64,000 nucleotides of DNA. Origin: Pseudomonas entomophila L48 (GTDB lineage Bacteria; Pseudomonadota; Gammaproteobacteria; Pseudomonadales; Pseudomonadaceae). Numbering within the stretch: position 1 is the stretch's first letter; the number at the start of each line of letters is the position of its first letter. The position numbers and the translations under genes were made by a program. The stretch spans positions 802,501 through 866,500 of the forward strand of contig NC_008027.1 of the NCBI RefSeq assembly GCF_000026105.1. Reading direction: 5' to 3'. The notes beneath the pieces are model-generated. The model saw only the letters and a list, made by a program, of their open reading frames with translations. It searched no databases and had not been told where the DNA came from. Of the stretch, positions 13,595 through 24,878 are shown piece by piece.

Positions 13595-14221
13595 GTGGTA
13601 CAACGTTCCAAAAGCAGCGCAAACTGGCTGCGAGAACATTTCAACGATCCTTTCGTCAAGCAGGCGCAGAAGGATGGCTACCGCTCGCGCGCGAGCTACA
13701 AGCTGCTGGAGATTCAGGAAAAAGACCGCCTGATCCGCCCCGGCATGAGCGTGATCGACCTCGGCGCCGCGCCGGGAGGCTGGTCGCAGGTGACCAGTCG
13801 TCTGATCGGCGGCCAGGGCCGGCTGATCGCCTCGGACATCCTCGAGATGGACTCGATTCCCGATGTGACCTTCATCCAGGGCGACTTCACCCAGGACGAA
13901 GTGCTCCAGCAGATCCTGCAGGCGGTCGGTGATTCGCATGTAGACCTTGTGATTTCCGACATGGCCCCCAATATGAGTGGTACGCCCGCGGTGGACATGC
14001 CGCGCGCCATGTTCCTCTGTGAGCTGGCCCTGGATCTGGCAACCCGCGTGCTCAAGCCTGGCGGGGATTTCCTGATCAAGATTTTCCAGGGCGAAGGCTT
14101 CGACATGTACCTGAAGGACGTGCGCAGCAAGTTCGACAAGGTGCAGATGCGCAAGCCGTCGTCCTCGCGGGACCGTTCCCGTGAGCAGTATCTGTTGGGC
14201 AAGGGTTTCAAAGGCGCGTGA
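13595..14221 (+). CDS. rlmE: 23S rRNA (uridine-2'-O)-methyltransferase RlmE (FtsJ)
   Basis: RlmE is a 208-residue SAM-dependent methyltransferase that modifies U2552 of 23S rRNA (E. coli numbering). The SAM motif is [14 protein letters not shown]. The catalytic K-D-K-E set is visible as [27 protein letters not shown] and the C-terminal SREQYLL region. The start is GTG at 13595, giving [12 protein letters not shown]. It precedes ftsH by 194 bp. Confidence 0.96.
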   Translation: MVQRSKSSANWLREHFNDPFVKQAQKDGYRSRASYKLLEIQEKDRLIRPGMSVIDLGAAPGGWSQVTSRLIGGQGRLIASDILEMDSIPDVTFIQGDFTQDEVLQQILQAVGDSHVDLVISDMAPNMSGTPAVDMPRAMFLCELALDLATRVLKPGGDFLIKIFQGEGFDMYLKDVRSKFDKVQMRKPSSSRDRSREQYLLGKGFKGA

Positions 14222-14415
14222 GCGGCGTTATGCGGGGGCTCCGATAGTTAAAACCAATCGGTCACCCCGTCTGGATCGTCCGAACTTCGTGTAGTCTAGC
14301 TTTCACAAAGGGTTACAGACGGTGCCTGCGGATGCGTGGGTAATGTAGTAAGTTAGGGCGATGAATATCATGCGAGGCACGGCTGCGTCGTGCGCCGGCC
14401 TCAGAGGGTAGCGAA

Positions 14416-16332
14416 TTGAACGACATGGCAAAGAATCTGATCCTCTGGTTGATCATCGCCGCCGTCCTGGTGACGGTGATGAACAACTTCTCCAGCCCTA
14501 ACGAGCCGCAGACCCTCAACTATTCCGACTTCATCCAGCAGGTCAAGGATGGCAAGGTCGAGCGCGTGACCGTCGACGGCTACATCATTACCGGCAAGCG
14601 CACCGACGGCGACAACTTCAAGACCGTCCGCCCGGCCATCACCGACAATGGCCTGATCGGCGACCTGGTCGACAACCACGTTACCGTCGAGGGCAAGCAG
14701 CCTGAGCAGCAGAGCATCTGGACTCAACTGCTGGTGGCCAGCTTCCCGATCCTCGTGATCATCGCCGTGTTCATGTTCTTCATGCGCCAGATGCAAGGCG
14801 GTGCCGGCGGCAAGGGCGGCCCGATGAGCTTCGGCAAGAGCAAGGCGCGCCTGCTGTCCGAAGACCAGGTCAAGACTACCCTGGCCGACGTCGCTGGTTG
14901 CGACGAAGCCAAGGAAGAAGTCGGCGAGCTGGTCGAGTTCCTGCGCGACCCAGGCAAGTTCCAGCGCCTGGGTGGCCGCATCCCACGCGGCGTGCTGATG
15001 GTCGGCCCGCCCGGTACCGGTAAAACCTTGTTGGCCAAAGCCATTGCCGGTGAAGCCAAGGTGCCGTTCTTCACCATTTCCGGTTCCGACTTTGTCGAAA
15101 TGTTCGTGGGTGTCGGCGCCAGCCGTGTCCGTGACATGTTCGAGCAGGCCAAGAAACACGCCCCTTGCATCATCTTCATCGACGAGATCGATGCCGTCGG
15201 TCGTCACCGTGGCGCCGGCATGGGTGGCGGTCACGACGAGCGCGAGCAGACCCTGAACCAGTTGCTGGTCGAGATGGATGGCTTCGAGATGAACGATGGC
15301 ATCATCGTCATCGCCGCCACCAACCGTCCCGACGTGCTCGACCCGGCGCTGCTGCGTCCTGGTCGCTTCGACCGCCAGGTGGTGGTCGGCCTGCCGGACA
15401 TTCGCGGTCGCGAGCAGATTCTCAAGGTGCACATGCGCAAGGTGCCGGTTGGCGAGAACGTCAATGCGGCGGTCATTGCCCGTGGTACGCCTGGCTTCTC
15501 TGGTGCCGACCTGGCCAACCTGGTCAACGAGGCGTCGCTGTTCGCCGCCCGTGCCAGCAAGCGCCTGGTGGAAATGAAGGAGTTCGAGCTGGCCAAGGAC
15601 AAGATCATGATGGGCGCCGAGCGCAAGACCATGGTCATGTCCGAGAAAGAGAAGCAGAACACCGCCTACCACGAAGCAGGTCACGCCATCGTTGGTCGTG
15701 TGGTGCCCGAGCATGACCCGGTGTACAAGGTCTCGATCATCCCGCGTGGCCGTGCCCTGGGTGTGACCATGTTCCTGCCCGAAGAAGATCGCTACAGCCT
15801 CTCCAAGCGTGCGCTGATCAGCCAGATTTGCTCGCTGTATGGTGGTCGTATTGCCGAAGAGATGACCCTGGGCTTCGACGGTGTGACCACCGGTGCCTCC
15901 AACGACATCATGCGTGCCAGCCAGATCGCCCGGAACATGGTCACCAAGTGGGGCCTGTCCGAGAAGCTTGGCCCGCTGATGTACGCTGAAGAAGAGGGCG
16001 AGGTATTCCTTGGTCGCAGCGCGGGCAGCCAGCATGCCAGTGTCTCGGGAGAGACCGCCAAGCTGATCGACTCGGAAGTGCGCAGCATCATCGACCAGTG
16101 CTATGCGACGGCCAAGCAGATCCTGACGGAAAACCGCGACAAGCTCGATGCAATGGCCGAGGCCTTGATGAAGTACGAAACCATCGATGCCGACCAGATC
16201 GACGACATCATGGCCGGTCGCACGCCACGTGAGCCACGTGACTGGGACAATGATGCCGGCACTTCTGGCAATCAAGCCTCCCAAGGTGATCGTCCGGAGT
16301 CGCCAATCGGCGGTCCAGCGGCTCAACACTAA
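14416..16332 (+). CDS. ftsH: ATP-dependent zinc metalloprotease FtsH
   Basis: FtsH is a 638-residue inner-membrane AAA+ protease that degrades sigma-32, LpxC and damaged membrane proteins in relatives. TM1 is about residues 6-24 and TM2 about 104-124, with a periplasmic loop between. The AAA domain has Walker A GPPGTGKT at 197-204 and Walker [13 protein letters not shown]. The M41 zinc site is HEAGH at 419-423. The start TTG at 14416 gives [10 protein letters not shown]; an ATG at 14425 is the alternative. It is followed 8 nt later by folP. Confidence 0.97.
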   Translation: MNDMAKNLILWLIIAAVLVTVMNNFSSPNEPQTLNYSDFIQQVKDGKVERVTVDGYIITGKRTDGDNFKTVRPAITDNGLIGDLVDNHVTVEGKQPEQQSIWTQLLVASFPILVIIAVFMFFMRQMQGGAGGKGGPMSFGKSKARLLSEDQVKTTLADVAGCDEAKEEVGELVEFLRDPGKFQRLGGRIPRGVLMVGPPGTGKTLLAKAIAGEAKVPFFTISGSDFVEMFVGVGASRVRDMFEQAKKHAPCIIFIDEIDAVGRHRGAGMGGGHDEREQTLNQLLVEMDGFEMNDGIIVIAATNRPDVLDPALLRPGRFDRQVVVGLPDIRGREQILKVHMRKVPVGENVNAAVIARGTPGFSGADLANLVNEASLFAARASKRLVEMKEFELAKDKIMMGAERKTMVMSEKEKQNTAYHEAGHAIVGRVVPEHDPVYKVSIIPRGRALGVTMFLPEEDRYSLSKRALISQICSLYGGRIAEEMTLGFDGVTTGASNDIMRASQIARNMVTKWGLSEKLGPLMYAEEEGEVFLGRSAGSQHASVSGETAKLIDSEVRSIIDQCYATAKQILTENRDKLDAMAEALMKYETIDADQIDDIMAGRTPREPRDWDNDAGTSGNQASQGDRPESPIGGPAAQH

Positions 16333-16340
16333 GGGCATCT

Positions 16341-17192
16341 ATGACCTCTAAGCAGTACCCGACCCGGTTGCCTTGCGGCAACCGGGTTCTTGATTTGGCC
16401 CGTACCCATGTCATGGGTATCCTCAACATCACCCCTGATTCCTTCTCCGACGGCGGGCGCTTCAGTCAGCGCGACGAAGCGTTGCGCCATGCCGAGGCGA
16501 TGGTGGCAGCGGGTGCGACACTGATCGATGTTGGTGGTGAGTCCACGCGCCCTGGTGCGCGGGCGGTGTCACCCGTTGAAGAACTGGAGCGTGTCGCGCC
16601 CATTGTCGAGGCCATCAGCAACCGGCTGGACGTGATCATTTCCGTCGACACCTCGACTCCTTCGGTCATGCGCGAATCGGCCCGCCTCGGCGCCGGCTTG
16701 ATCAATGATGTGCGTGCGCTGGAGCGTGACGGTGCCCTTGACGCCGCGGCTGACACCGGCCTGCCCGTTTGCCTGATGCATATGCGCGGGGAGCCGGGTA
16801 ACATGCAGGACAACCCGCATTACGAAAACGTGACCGCCGATGTGGGGCGCTACCTCGAGCAGCGCATGGCCGCCTGCGCGGCGGCTGGCATCGGCGCTGA
16901 ACGCATCATCCTCGACCCGGGTTTCGGGTTTGCCAAGACGCTTGAGCACAACCTCAGTCTGTTCAAGCACATGGAGGCGCTTTACCGCCTCGGGCGCCCG
17001 CTATTGGTGGGGGTGTCGCGCAAGAGCATGATCGGCCTCACGCTGGATCGGCCAGTGGGCGAGCGGCTTTACGGCAGCCTTGCGCTGGCGGCCTTGGCGA
17101 TGACCAAGGGCGCGAGCATCCTGCGTGTGCATGATGTGGCTGAAACCGTCGATGTGGTGCGTATGATCGCCGCCGTGCAGGGCGCCGAATAA
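16341..17192 (+). CDS. folP: Dihydropteroate synthase FolP
   Basis: FolP (283 residues) condenses para-aminobenzoate with dihydropterin pyrophosphate and is the sulfonamide target. It is a TIM barrel with the family motifs [35 protein letters not shown] and the C-terminal GVSRKSMIG. It lies 8 nt after ftsH and 16 nt before glmM, the conserved ftsH-folP-glmM order, so it is probably one transcription unit. Confidence 0.97.
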   Translation: MTSKQYPTRLPCGNRVLDLARTHVMGILNITPDSFSDGGRFSQRDEALRHAEAMVAAGATLIDVGGESTRPGARAVSPVEELERVAPIVEAISNRLDVIISVDTSTPSVMRESARLGAGLINDVRALERDGALDAAADTGLPVCLMHMRGEPGNMQDNPHYENVTADVGRYLEQRMAACAAAGIGAERIILDPGFGFAKTLEHNLSLFKHMEALYRLGRPLLVGVSRKSMIGLTLDRPVGERLYGSLALAALAMTKGASILRVHDVAETVDVVRMIAAVQGAE

Positions 17193-17208
17193 GAACATTG
17201 GAGTTCCC

Positions 17209-18549
17209 ATGAGCAGAAAATACTTTGGTACCGATGGTATCCGTGGCCGTGTTGGCCAGTTCCCGATCACCCCGGACTTCATGCTGAAACTGGGTTGGGC
17301 GGCGGGCATGGCCTTCCGCAAGCAAGGCCACTGCCGTGTGCTGGTGGGCAAGGACACCCGAATTTCCGGTTACATGTTCGAGTCCGCGCTCGAGGCCGGG
17401 CTGTCCGCGGCCGGTGCCGATGTCATGCTGCTCGGGCCGATGCCAACGCCGGCTATCGCCTACCTGACCCGCACCTTCCATGCCGAAGCCGGTATCGTCA
17501 TCAGTGCCTCGCACAACCCTCACGACGACAACGGCATCAAGTTCTTCTCCGGTAGTGGCACCAAGCTGCCCGATGAAGTCGAACTGATGATCGAGGAGCT
17601 GCTTGATCAGCCGATGACGGTCGTCGAGTCCGGCAAGCTGGGCAAGGTGTCGCGGATCAATGACGCCGCAGGTCGCTACATCGAGTTCTGCAAGAGCAGC
17701 GTACCTAGCAGCACCAACTTCGAAGGGCTCAAGATCGTCGTGGATTGCGCCCATGGCGCCACCTACAAGGTCGCGCCGAGTGTGTTCCGTGAGCTGGGTG
17801 CCGAGGTGACGGTGCTGCACGCATCGCCTGATGGCCTGAACATCAATGAGAACTGCGGTTCGACCCACATCGAGTCGTTGCAGGCTGCGGTGCTGGTGGG
17901 GCATGCCGACCTGGGTATCGCCTTCGACGGCGACGGTGACCGGGTGCTGATGGTCGACCATACTGGCGCCATCGTCGACGGTGACGAGTTGCTGTACATC
18001 ATTGGCCGCGACCTGCATGACCGCAACAAGCTGCAGGGCGGCGTGGTCGGCACGCTCATGAGCAACCTCGGCCTGGAGTTGGCCTTCAAGGAGCTGGACA
18101 TCCCGTTCGTGCGGGCCAAGGTCGGCGACCGTTATGTCATGGCCGAGCTGCTTGAGCGCGAATGGCTGCTGGGGGGCGAGAACTCCGGGCATGTCGTGTG
18201 CTGCAACCACACCACGACCGGCGATGCGATCATTGCCGCGCTGCAGGTGCTGATGGCCCTCAAGCGCAAAGGCGAGACCCTTGCCCAGGCGCGTCAGGGC
18301 GTGCGCAAGTGCCCGCAGGTATTGATCAACGTGCGCTTCGAAGCGGGCAAGAGCGACCCATTGCAAAACCCGTTGGTGAAAGAGGCGAGCGACAAGGCGA
18401 CCGAGGCCATGGCTGGGCGTGGGCGTGTGCTGCTGCGCAAGTCCGGCACCGAGCCGCTGGTGCGTGTGATGGTCGAAGGCGACGACGAAAACCAGGTGCG
18501 TGGCCATGCCGAAGCCCTGGCAAAACTCGTTGCTGAAGTTTGTGCCTGA
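17209..18549 (+). CDS. glmM: Phosphoglucosamine mutase GlmM
   Basis: GlmM is a 446-residue alpha-D-phosphohexomutase that converts glucosamine-6-P to glucosamine-1-P for UDP-GlcNAc, peptidoglycan and LPS. The phosphorylated serine is Ser101 in [10 protein letters not shown]. The metal loop is [11 protein letters not shown], the sugar loop is GGENSGHV and the phosphate loop is [11 protein letters not shown]. Length and motifs are complete. Confidence 0.97.
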   Translation: MSRKYFGTDGIRGRVGQFPITPDFMLKLGWAAGMAFRKQGHCRVLVGKDTRISGYMFESALEAGLSAAGADVMLLGPMPTPAIAYLTRTFHAEAGIVISASHNPHDDNGIKFFSGSGTKLPDEVELMIEELLDQPMTVVESGKLGKVSRINDAAGRYIEFCKSSVPSSTNFEGLKIVVDCAHGATYKVAPSVFRELGAEVTVLHASPDGLNINENCGSTHIESLQAAVLVGHADLGIAFDGDGDRVLMVDHTGAIVDGDELLYIIGRDLHDRNKLQGGVVGTLMSNLGLELAFKELDIPFVRAKVGDRYVMAELLEREWLLGGENSGHVVCCNHTTTGDAIIAALQVLMALKRKGETLAQARQGVRKCPQVLINVRFEAGKSDPLQNPLVKEASDKATEAMAGRGRVLLRKSGTEPLVRVMVEGDDENQVRGHAEALAKLVAEVCA

Positions 18550-18615
18550 AATAGGCTTGCCAGCGCAGATCGGGTTGGGTAAGATCTGCGCCCACTTTGA
18601 CCGACGAGGTAAAGC

Positions 18616-19371
18616 ATGCGTCGCCCCATGGTAGCTGGTAACTGGAAGATGCACGGTACCCGCGCCAGCGTCGTAGAGCTGACTCAGGGCTTGGGCAATA
18701 TGTCCTTGCCCAGCGGTGTGGAAGTCGCGGTGTTTCCGCCTTCGCTGTTTGTCACTCAGGTGATTGATGGCCTGGAAGGCAAGGGAATCAACGTAGGCGC
18801 ACAGAATTCTGCTGTACAGCCTGAACAAGGCGCGCTGACCGGTGAAGTTGCTCCGAGTCAGTTGGCTGAAGTCGGTTGCAAGTATGTTCTGGTCGGGCAC
18901 TCCGAGCGTCGCCAGATTATTGGTGAAAGCGACGAAGTGCTGAATCAGAAGTTTGCAGCGGCTCAGAAAAGTGGTTTGACGCCGGTGCTCTGTATAGGGG
19001 AAACTCTCGCAGAGCGCGAGGCAGGCGAGACGCTCAAAGTTGTAGGGCGTCAACTAAGCAGTGTTATCGACGCGTTCGGTATCAAAGCTTTTGCCAATGC
19101 AGTAATTGCCTATGAGCCTGTTTGGGCCATCGGTACTGGTTTGACGGCCTCGCCACAGCAAGCCCAGGATGTGCATGCAGCCATCCGCAAGCAGTTGGCG
19201 GCGATGGACGCCGAAGTTGCAGCTAATGTGCAACTTCTCTACGGCGGCAGCGTGAAGGCGGCCAATGCGGCTGAACTGTTCGGCATGCCGGATATCGATG
19301 GGGGGCTCATTGGTGGAGCGTCCCTGAACGCAGACGAATTCGGTGCAATTTGTCGCGCCGCAGGAAACTGA
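18616..19371 (+). CDS. tpiA: Triosephosphate isomerase TpiA
   Basis: TpiA (251 residues) interconverts dihydroxyacetone phosphate and glyceraldehyde-3-phosphate. Catalytic residues are visible: Lys in NWKMHGT, His in LVGHSERR, Glu in [11 protein letters not shown], and the phosphate-binding YGGSVKAAN. Codon use is clearly less G/C-ending than in the neighbours (many GTT, GCT, GAA, CAG, TTG). The shift continues through secG. Confidence 0.97.
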   Translation: MRRPMVAGNWKMHGTRASVVELTQGLGNMSLPSGVEVAVFPPSLFVTQVIDGLEGKGINVGAQNSAVQPEQGALTGEVAPSQLAEVGCKYVLVGHSERRQIIGESDEVLNQKFAAAQKSGLTPVLCIGETLAEREAGETLKVVGRQLSSVIDAFGIKAFANAVIAYEPVWAIGTGLTASPQQAQDVHAAIRKQLAAMDAEVAANVQLLYGGSVKAANAAELFGMPDIDGGLIGGASLNADEFGAICRAAGN

Positions 19372-19375
19372 ACAA

Positions 19376-19768
19376 ATGCTGGAAACAGTCGTAGTTGTTT
19401 TTCATCTGTTGGCAGCGTTGGCACTGGTTGTAATGGTGTTGCTGCAACAGGGTAAAGGTGCGGAAGCAGGTGCATCTTTCGGCGCAGGTGCTTCAAATAC
19501 TGTGTTCGGAAGCCAAGGTTCCGCTACCTTTTTGAGTAAAGTTACTGCTATACTTGCTGCCACTTTCTTTTTGACTGCTCTTGGGTTAGGATACTTCGCC
19601 AAGCAGCAAGCTCACCAGCTGACTCAAGCTGGTCTGCCAGATCCAGCAGTGCTGGAAGTCAAAGAGCAAAAGCCGGCAGTCAATGATGATGTACCGGTGC
19701 TCCAGCAGCAGAAGAGCGAAACCACCAACTCTGGTGACGTACCTCCTCCAGCGAAAGAGCAGCAGTAA
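19376..19768 (+). CDS. secG: Preprotein translocase subunit SecG
   Basis: SecG is a 130-residue subunit of the SecYEG channel. Two hydrophobic segments (about 3-22 and 54-74) flank the conserved cytoplasmic loop [22 protein letters not shown]. The C-terminal tail is Gln/Pro/Lys-rich and longer than in E. coli. ATG at 19376 is 4 nt after the tpiA stop. Base composition is low in GC like tpiA. tRNA-Leu follows 21 nt after the stop, so secG and the tRNA may share a transcript. Confidence 0.95.
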   Translation: MLETVVVVFHLLAALALVVMVLLQQGKGAEAGASFGAGASNTVFGSQGSATFLSKVTAILAATFFLTALGLGYFAKQQAHQLTQAGLPDPAVLEVKEQKPAVNDDVPVLQQQKSETTNSGDVPPPAKEQQ

Positions 19769-19789
19769 CGGGTTTCAAGAAGTAGTATT

Positions 19790-19875
19790 GCCGAGGTGGT
19801 GGAATTGGTAGACACGCAACCTTGAGGTGGTTGTGCCCATAGGGTGTAGGGGTTCGAGTCCCCTTCTCGGTACCA
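19790..19875 (+). tRNA. tRNA-Leu (anticodon GAG)
   Basis: 86 nt including encoded CCA. The acceptor stem GCCGAGG pairs with TCTCGGT. The anticodon stem CAACC/GGTTG encloses the 7-nt loop TTGAGGT with anticodon GAG (19824-19826). A long variable arm (GTGCCCATAGGGTGT region), expected for a class II tRNA, and the T-arm GGTTCGAGTCC are present. Confidence 0.97.
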
Positions 19876-19885
19876 ATTGAAGCAT

Positions 19886-19912
19886 GAAAGCCCGCTTTGA
19901 GCGGGCTTTCTT
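19886..19912 (+). terminator. Intrinsic terminator after tRNA-Leu
   Basis: A perfect 10-bp stem GAAAGCCCGC/GCGGGCTTTC with the loop TTTGA, ending in TT, lies 10 nt after the tRNA CCA. Confidence 0.8.
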
Positions 19913-19928
19913 GCAGGTGGAGGTCGGA

Positions 19929-19958
19929 TTGACCCAGCAAAGGGTTCAGTCTTATACT
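19929..19958 (+). promoter_or_regulatory. Sigma-70 promoter of the metY-rimP-nusA-infB operon
   Basis: TTGACC (19929-19934) and TATACT (19953-19958) are spaced by 18 bp. The expected start is about 10 nt before the initiator tRNA at 19975. Confidence 0.75.
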
Positions 19959-19974
19959 TTCGCCCCAGCTTTGT

Positions 19975-20051
<77 letters not shown>

Positions 20052-20061
20052 GCTTCAGCAG

Positions 20062-20083
20062 AGCCCCTTTTCAGGGGCTTTTT
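20062..20083 (+). terminator. First hairpin/terminator between metY and rimP
   Basis: AGCCCC/GGGGCT stem with a TTTTCA loop and a T-run, 11 nt after the tRNA. It is a candidate intrinsic terminator or processing site. Confidence 0.75.
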
Positions 20084-20130
20084 GCTAGCCGAACAGTTTT
20101 CGGCGCCGTTGTCCGACGGCGCTTTCAGGG

Positions 20131-20152
20131 ATGGGCGCTTCGCCCATTTTTT
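20131..20152 (+). terminator. Second hairpin/terminator just upstream of rimP
   Basis: ATGGGCG/CGCCCAT stem with a CTT loop followed by six Ts. It ends about 18 nt before the rimP Shine-Dalgarno site. A GC-rich hairpin (20102-20122) lies between it and the first terminator. Confidence 0.8.
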
Positions 20153-20181
20153 ATTTGCACAGCATGCACGAGGGGGTTCAG

Positions 20182-20640
20182 GTGTCGAGCAAGCTAGAAC
20201 AGTTGCAGGCCTTGTTGGCCCCGGTTGTCGAGGGTCTGGGCTACCAATGCTGGGGGATCGAATACGTCTCCCAGGGCAAACATTCGGTACTGCGTATCTA
20301 CATCGACAAGGAAGGCGGCATCCTGGTGGACGACTGCGAAGCTGTCAGCCGTCAGGCCAGCGCCATCCTCGATGTGGAAGATCCGATCAGCTCTGAATAT
20401 ACCCTCGAGGTGTCCTCTCCAGGCATGGACCGCCCGCTGTTCACCCTTGAACAGTTTGCTTCGCATGCCGGCGAGCAGGTGAAGATCAAGCTGCGTACGC
20501 CCTTCGAAGGTCGTCGTAACTTCCAGGGCCTTCTCCGTGGTGTGGAGGAGCAGGATGTGGTGGTCCAGGTGGACAATCACGAGTTCCTGTTGCCGATCGA
20601 CTCGATCGACAAGGCCAATATTATTCCCAGTTTTGACTGA
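20182..20640 (+). CDS. rimP: Ribosome maturation factor RimP
   Basis: RimP (152 residues from this start) aids 30S subunit maturation. The N-terminal alpha/beta domain contains YQCWGIEYV and [11 protein letters not shown]. The family signature is [14 protein letters not shown]. The C-terminal SH3-like domain ends [20 protein letters not shown] at 20182 is chosen because a strong GAGGGGG lies 5 nt upstream; an in-frame ATG at 20164 would add six residues (MHEGVQ). It heads the nusA-infB operon. Confidence 0.93.
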
Positions 20641-20700
20641 GACGTGCCGGGCCCGGAAGGACTTTCCGGGGCCAATGGCTTGCGCAAGGCGAGGCGTACG

Positions 20701-22182
20701 ATGAGCAAAGAAGTACTGCTGGTTGTTGAATCGGTATCCAACGAAAAGGGTGTACCACCCGGCGTCATTTTCGAAGCGCTGGAAGTGGCCCTGGCCACTG
20801 CAACCAAAAAACGTTTTGAGGACGAAGTCGACCTGCGTGTGGAAATCAACCGCCACACCGGTAGCTACGAGACGTTCCGTCGCTGGACCGTGGTCGACGA
20901 GAACGACCTGGACGATCCGGCCATCGAGACCTGGCTGAGCAAGATCCAGGACACGCACCCGGACGCCAAGATCGGTGACGTGATCGAAGAGAAGATCGAG
21001 TCGATCGAGTTCGGTCGTATCGCCGCTCAGACCGCCAAGCAGGTCATCGTGCAGAAGGTCCGCGAGGCCGAGCGCGCCCAAGTGGTCGACGCCTACCGCG
21101 AGCGCGTGGGCGAGATCATCTCCGGTACCGTGAAGAAGGTCACCCGCGACAACGTCATCGTCGACCTGGGCAACAACGCCGAGGCGCTGCTGGCGCGCGA
21201 AGACATCATTCCCCGTGAGACCTTCCGGGTCGGCGTGCGCCTGCGCGCGCTGCTCAAGGAAATCCGCACCGAGAACCGCGGCCCGCAGCTGGTCCTGTCG
21301 CGCACCGCGCCGCAGATGCTGATCGAGCTGTTCCGTATCGAAGTGCCGGAAATCGCCGAAGGCCTCATCGAAGTCATGGCCGCCTCCCGTGATCCGGGAT
21401 CGCGTGCCAAGATCGCCGTCCGCTCCAAGGACAAGCGCATCGACCCGCAAGGCGCCTGCATCGGCATGCGTGGTTCGCGCGTCCAGGCCGTATCCGGCGA
21501 GCTGGGTGGCGAGCGTGTGGATATCGTCCTGTGGGACGAGAACCCGGCGCAGTTCGTCATCAACGCCATGTCGCCAGCAGAGGTTGCTGCGATCATCGTT
21601 GATGAGGACGCCCATGCGATGGATATCGCGGTAGCCGAGGATAACCTGGCCCAGGCCATCGGACGTGGCGGCCAGAACGTCCGTCTGGCCAGCCAGCTGA
21701 CTGCCTGGACCCTGAACGTGATGACCGAGAAGGACATCCAGGCCAAGCAACAAGCGGAAACCGGCGACATCCTGCGTAATTTCATCGATGAACTGGAAGT
21801 CGACGAAGAGCTGGCACAAGTGCTGGTCGACGAAGGCTTCACCAGCCTCGAAGAAATTGCCTACGTACCGTTGGAAGAAATGCTCAACATCGATGGCTTT
21901 GACGAGGACATCGTCAACGAGCTGCGTGCTCGTGCCAAGGACCGTTTGTTGACCAAGGCCATCGCTACCGAAGAAAAACTGGCAGACGCCCATCCGGCCG
22001 ACGACCTGCTCTCCCTCGAGGGCATGGACAAGGACCTGGCGGCCGAACTGGCGGTGCGCGGCGTGGTTAACCGCGAAGACCTGGCCGAGCAGTCGATTGA
22101 CGATCTGCTCGACATCGACGGCATCGACGAAGAGCGTGCCGGCAAGTTGATCATGGCCGCCCGAGCCCACTGGTTCGAGTAA
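20701..22182 (+). CDS. nusA: Transcription termination/antitermination factor NusA
   Basis: NusA is a 493-residue RNA polymerase-associated factor for pausing, termination and antitermination. The N-terminal polymerase-binding domain (1-125) is followed by S1 (about 135-200), with [18 protein letters not shown]. Two KH domains come next, with [20 protein letters not shown] and [12 protein letters not shown]. Two acidic C-terminal repeats (about 365-490) are present, as in E. coli. ATG at 20701 gives [10 protein letters not shown]; the longer frame upstream is rejected. Confidence 0.97.
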   Translation: MSKEVLLVVESVSNEKGVPPGVIFEALEVALATATKKRFEDEVDLRVEINRHTGSYETFRRWTVVDENDLDDPAIETWLSKIQDTHPDAKIGDVIEEKIESIEFGRIAAQTAKQVIVQKVREAERAQVVDAYRERVGEIISGTVKKVTRDNVIVDLGNNAEALLAREDIIPRETFRVGVRLRALLKEIRTENRGPQLVLSRTAPQMLIELFRIEVPEIAEGLIEVMAASRDPGSRAKIAVRSKDKRIDPQGACIGMRGSRVQAVSGELGGERVDIVLWDENPAQFVINAMSPAEVAAIIVDEDAHAMDIAVAEDNLAQAIGRGGQNVRLASQLTAWTLNVMTEKDIQAKQQAETGDILRNFIDELEVDEELAQVLVDEGFTSLEEIAYVPLEEMLNIDGFDEDIVNELRARAKDRLLTKAIATEEKLADAHPADDLLSLEGMDKDLAAELAVRGVVNREDLAEQSIDDLLDIDGIDEERAGKLIMAARAHWFE

Positions 22183-22209
22183 TTAGGCGCGGCCTGAGGA
22201 GAGAAGTGC

Positions 22210-24762
22210 ATGACGCAAGTCACGGTGAAAGAACTGGCCCAAGAGGTCGAGGCACCGGTAGAGCGCCTGCTGCAGCAGATGCGTGAGGCAGGTCTGCCGC
22301 ACACCGACGCCGGTCAGGTAGTGACCGACAATGAGAAGCAGACCCTGCTGACTCATTTGAAGAGCAGCCACAAGAGCAAGGCGGAAGAGCCGCGCAAGAT
22401 CACCTTGCAGCGCAAGACCACCAGCACTCTGCGTGTCGCCGGTAGCAAAAGCATCAGCGTAGAAGTACGCAAGAAGAAAGTGTTCGTGCAGCGCAGCCCG
22501 GAAGAGATCCAGGCCGAGCAGAAGCGCGAGCAGGAAGAGCGCCGCGCCGCTGAGAACGCCGCGCGCGAGAAGGCTGACGCCGACGCTCGCCAGCGTAACG
22601 AAGAACAGGCTCGTCGCCAGGCAGCGCAAGCGCCTGCCGCCGCCCCTGTGGCCAAGGCTGAGCCAGCTCCGGCTGCCGCCGCGCCTGCTGCTCCGGCAGT
22701 GCCTGACGCGCCGGTGTCCGAAGATGCCGCCGCCCGTGCCGCCGAGCGCAAGAAGGACGAAGCTCGCCGCAATGAAAGCCGTACCCGTGACGATGATCGT
22801 CGTGGCGGTGGTGTTGCCGGTGAACGCCGTGGCGAAGCGCCACGCGTGTCCATCAAGGTCAAGGTCAAGGAGAAGGAAAAGGCTCCGACTCCACGCGCCG
22901 CGCCACGCACCACCGACGAAGAGAGCGATGGTTTCCGTCGCGGTCGCGGTGGCAAGGGCAAGCCGAAGAAACGCAACCAGCACGGCTTCCAGAACCCGAC
23001 CGGTCCGGTCATCCGTGACGTGACCATCGGCGAGACCATCACCGTTTCGGACCTGGCACAGCAGATGTCGGTCAAGGGCGCTGAAGTCGTCAAGTTCATG
23101 TTCAAGCTGGGTACTCCGGTCACCATCAACCAGGTGCTCGACCAGGAAACCGCTCAGCTGGTCGCCGAAGAGCTGGGCCACAAGGTCACCCTGGTCAGCG
23201 ACACCGCCCTGGAAGACTCCCTGGCCGAATCGCTGAAGTTCGAAGGTGAGAGCGAGTCCCGCGCACCGGTCGTGACCGTCATGGGTCACGTCGACCACGG
23301 TAAGACCTCGCTGCTCGACTACATCCGTCGTGCCAAGGTTGCCGCTGGCGAGGCCGGTGGTATCACCCAGCACATCGGCGCCTACCACGTGGAAACCGAC
23401 CGCGGCATGGTCACCTTCCTCGATACCCCTGGCCACGCAGCGTTCACTCAGATGCGTGCCCGTGGTGCCAAGGCGACCGACATCGTCATCCTGGTGGTGG
23501 CGGCGGACGACGGCGTGATGCCGCAGACCCGCGAAGCCGTCCAGCATGCGAAAGCCGCTGGCGTTCCGCTGGTTGTCGCGGTGAACAAGATCGACAAGCC
23601 GGGTGCCGACCTCGATCGCATCCGCAACGAGCTGGCCGTCGAGGGCGTGACCTCCGAGGACTGGGGTGGTGACACGCCGTTCGTCAAGGTCTCGGCGAAG
23701 ATGGGTACCGGTGTCGACGAGCTGCTCGAAGCCGTCCTGCTGCAGGCCGAGATCCTCGAGCTCAAGGCCACCCCGACCGCACCTGGTCGTGGTGTCGTGG
23801 TCGAGTCGCGCCTGGACAAGGGCCGCGGCCCGGTGGCTACCATCCTGGTTCAGGACGGTACCCTGCGTCAGGGCGACATGGTCCTGGTCGGCTCCAACTA
23901 TGGCCGCGTGCGTGCCATGCTCGACGAGAACGGCAAGCCTGTGAAGGAAGCCGGCCCGTCGATCCCGGTCGAGATCCTCGGCCTGGACGGCACCCCGGAT
24001 GCGGGTGACGAGATGTCCGTGGTCGCCGACGAGAAGAAGGCCCGCGAAGTTGCCCTGTTCCGTCAAGGCAAGTACCGCGAGGTCAAGCTGGCCCGTGCTC
24101 ACGCCGGCAAGCTGGAAAACATCTTCGAGACCATGGGTCAGGAAGAGAAGAAGACCCTCAACATCGTCCTCAAGACCGATGTGCGTGGTTCGCTCGAAGC
24201 GCTGCAGGGTTCGCTCAGCAGCCTGGGCAACGACGAAGTTCAGGTGCGCGTGATCGGTGGCGGTGTCGGTGGTATCACCGAAAGCGACGCCAACCTGGCA
24301 CTGGCTTCGAACGCTGTCCTGTTCGGCTTCAACGTGCGTGCCGATGCCGGCGCGCGCAAGATCGTCGAGCAGGAAGGTCTGGACATGCGTTACTACAACG
24401 TGATCTACGACATCATCGAAGACGTCAAGAAAGCGTTGACCGGCATGCTCGGCAGCGATGTTCGCGAGAACATCCTGGGTGTCGCCGAAGTGCGTGACGT
24501 GTTCCGTTCGCCGAAGTTCGGCGCCATCGCCGGCTGTATGGTCATCGAGGGTACCGTGTACCGCAACCGTCCGATCCGCGTACTGCGCGAGGACGTGGTG
24601 ATCTTCGAAGGCGAGTTGGAATCGCTGCGTCGCTTCAAGGACGACGCCTCCGAAGTGCGTAACGGCATGGAGTGCGGTATTGGCGTCAAGAGCTACAACG
24701 ACGTCAAGGTCGGCGACAAGATCGAAGTCTTCGAGAAAGTCCAGGTGGCTCGTACCCTGTAA
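22210..24762 (+). CDS. infB: Translation initiation factor IF-2
   Basis: IF-2 is an 850-residue GTPase that brings fMet-tRNA to the 30S subunit. The N-terminal IF2_N domain (1-50) starts [21 protein letters not shown] long Ala/Glu/Arg/Lys-rich linker follows (about 85-260). The GTPase domain has G1 GHVDHGKT at 359-366, G2 around [13 protein letters not shown] and NKID. The C-terminal domains end [12 protein letters not shown]. It is 27 nt after nusA. Confidence 0.97.
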   Translation: MTQVTVKELAQEVEAPVERLLQQMREAGLPHTDAGQVVTDNEKQTLLTHLKSSHKSKAEEPRKITLQRKTTSTLRVAGSKSISVEVRKKKVFVQRSPEEIQAEQKREQEERRAAENAAREKADADARQRNEEQARRQAAQAPAAAPVAKAEPAPAAAAPAAPAVPDAPVSEDAAARAAERKKDEARRNESRTRDDDRRGGGVAGERRGEAPRVSIKVKVKEKEKAPTPRAAPRTTDEESDGFRRGRGGKGKPKKRNQHGFQNPTGPVIRDVTIGETITVSDLAQQMSVKGAEVVKFMFKLGTPVTINQVLDQETAQLVAEELGHKVTLVSDTALEDSLAESLKFEGESESRAPVVTVMGHVDHGKTSLLDYIRRAKVAAGEAGGITQHIGAYHVETDRGMVTFLDTPGHAAFTQMRARGAKATDIVILVVAADDGVMPQTREAVQHAKAAGVPLVVAVNKIDKPGADLDRIRNELAVEGVTSEDWGGDTPFVKVSAKMGTGVDELLEAVLLQAEILELKATPTAPGRGVVVESRLDKGRGPVATILVQDGTLRQGDMVLVGSNYGRVRAMLDENGKPVKEAGPSIPVEILGLDGTPDAGDEMSVVADEKKAREVALFRQGKYREVKLARAHAGKLENIFETMGQEEKKTLNIVLKTDVRGSLEALQGSLSSLGNDEVQVRVIGGGVGGITESDANLALASNAVLFGFNVRADAGARKIVEQEGLDMRYYNVIYDIIEDVKKALTGMLGSDVRENILGVAEVRDVFRSPKFGAIAGCMVIEGTVYRNRPIRVLREDVVIFEGELESLRRFKDDASEVRNGMECGIGVKSYNDVKVGDKIEVFEKVQVARTL

Positions 24763-24819
24763 GGGGCGAGCATGGCGCAGGCCCCGTCGCAAGGCGGTTG
24801 GCGGCGCCTCACAAGGTAG

Positions 24820-24852
24820 CGCCCGGTCAGGCTTCAGCCTGACCGGGCGTTT
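24820..24852 (+). terminator. Strong hairpin between infB and rbfA
   Basis: A perfect 13-bp stem (CGCCCGGTCAGGC/GCCTGACCGGGCG) with a TTCA loop and a short TTT. It sits in the 116-bp infB-rbfA gap, so it may attenuate or stabilise mRNA inside the operon. Confidence 0.7.
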
Positions 24853-24878
24853 GCCGCTTTACGTTACAGGTAGCAAGA

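Noticed and set aside
14222..14415. Sigma-32 promoter for ftsH
   Set aside because: A CCCCGTCT stretch is present, but no CTTGAA-like -35 lies 13-15 bp upstream.
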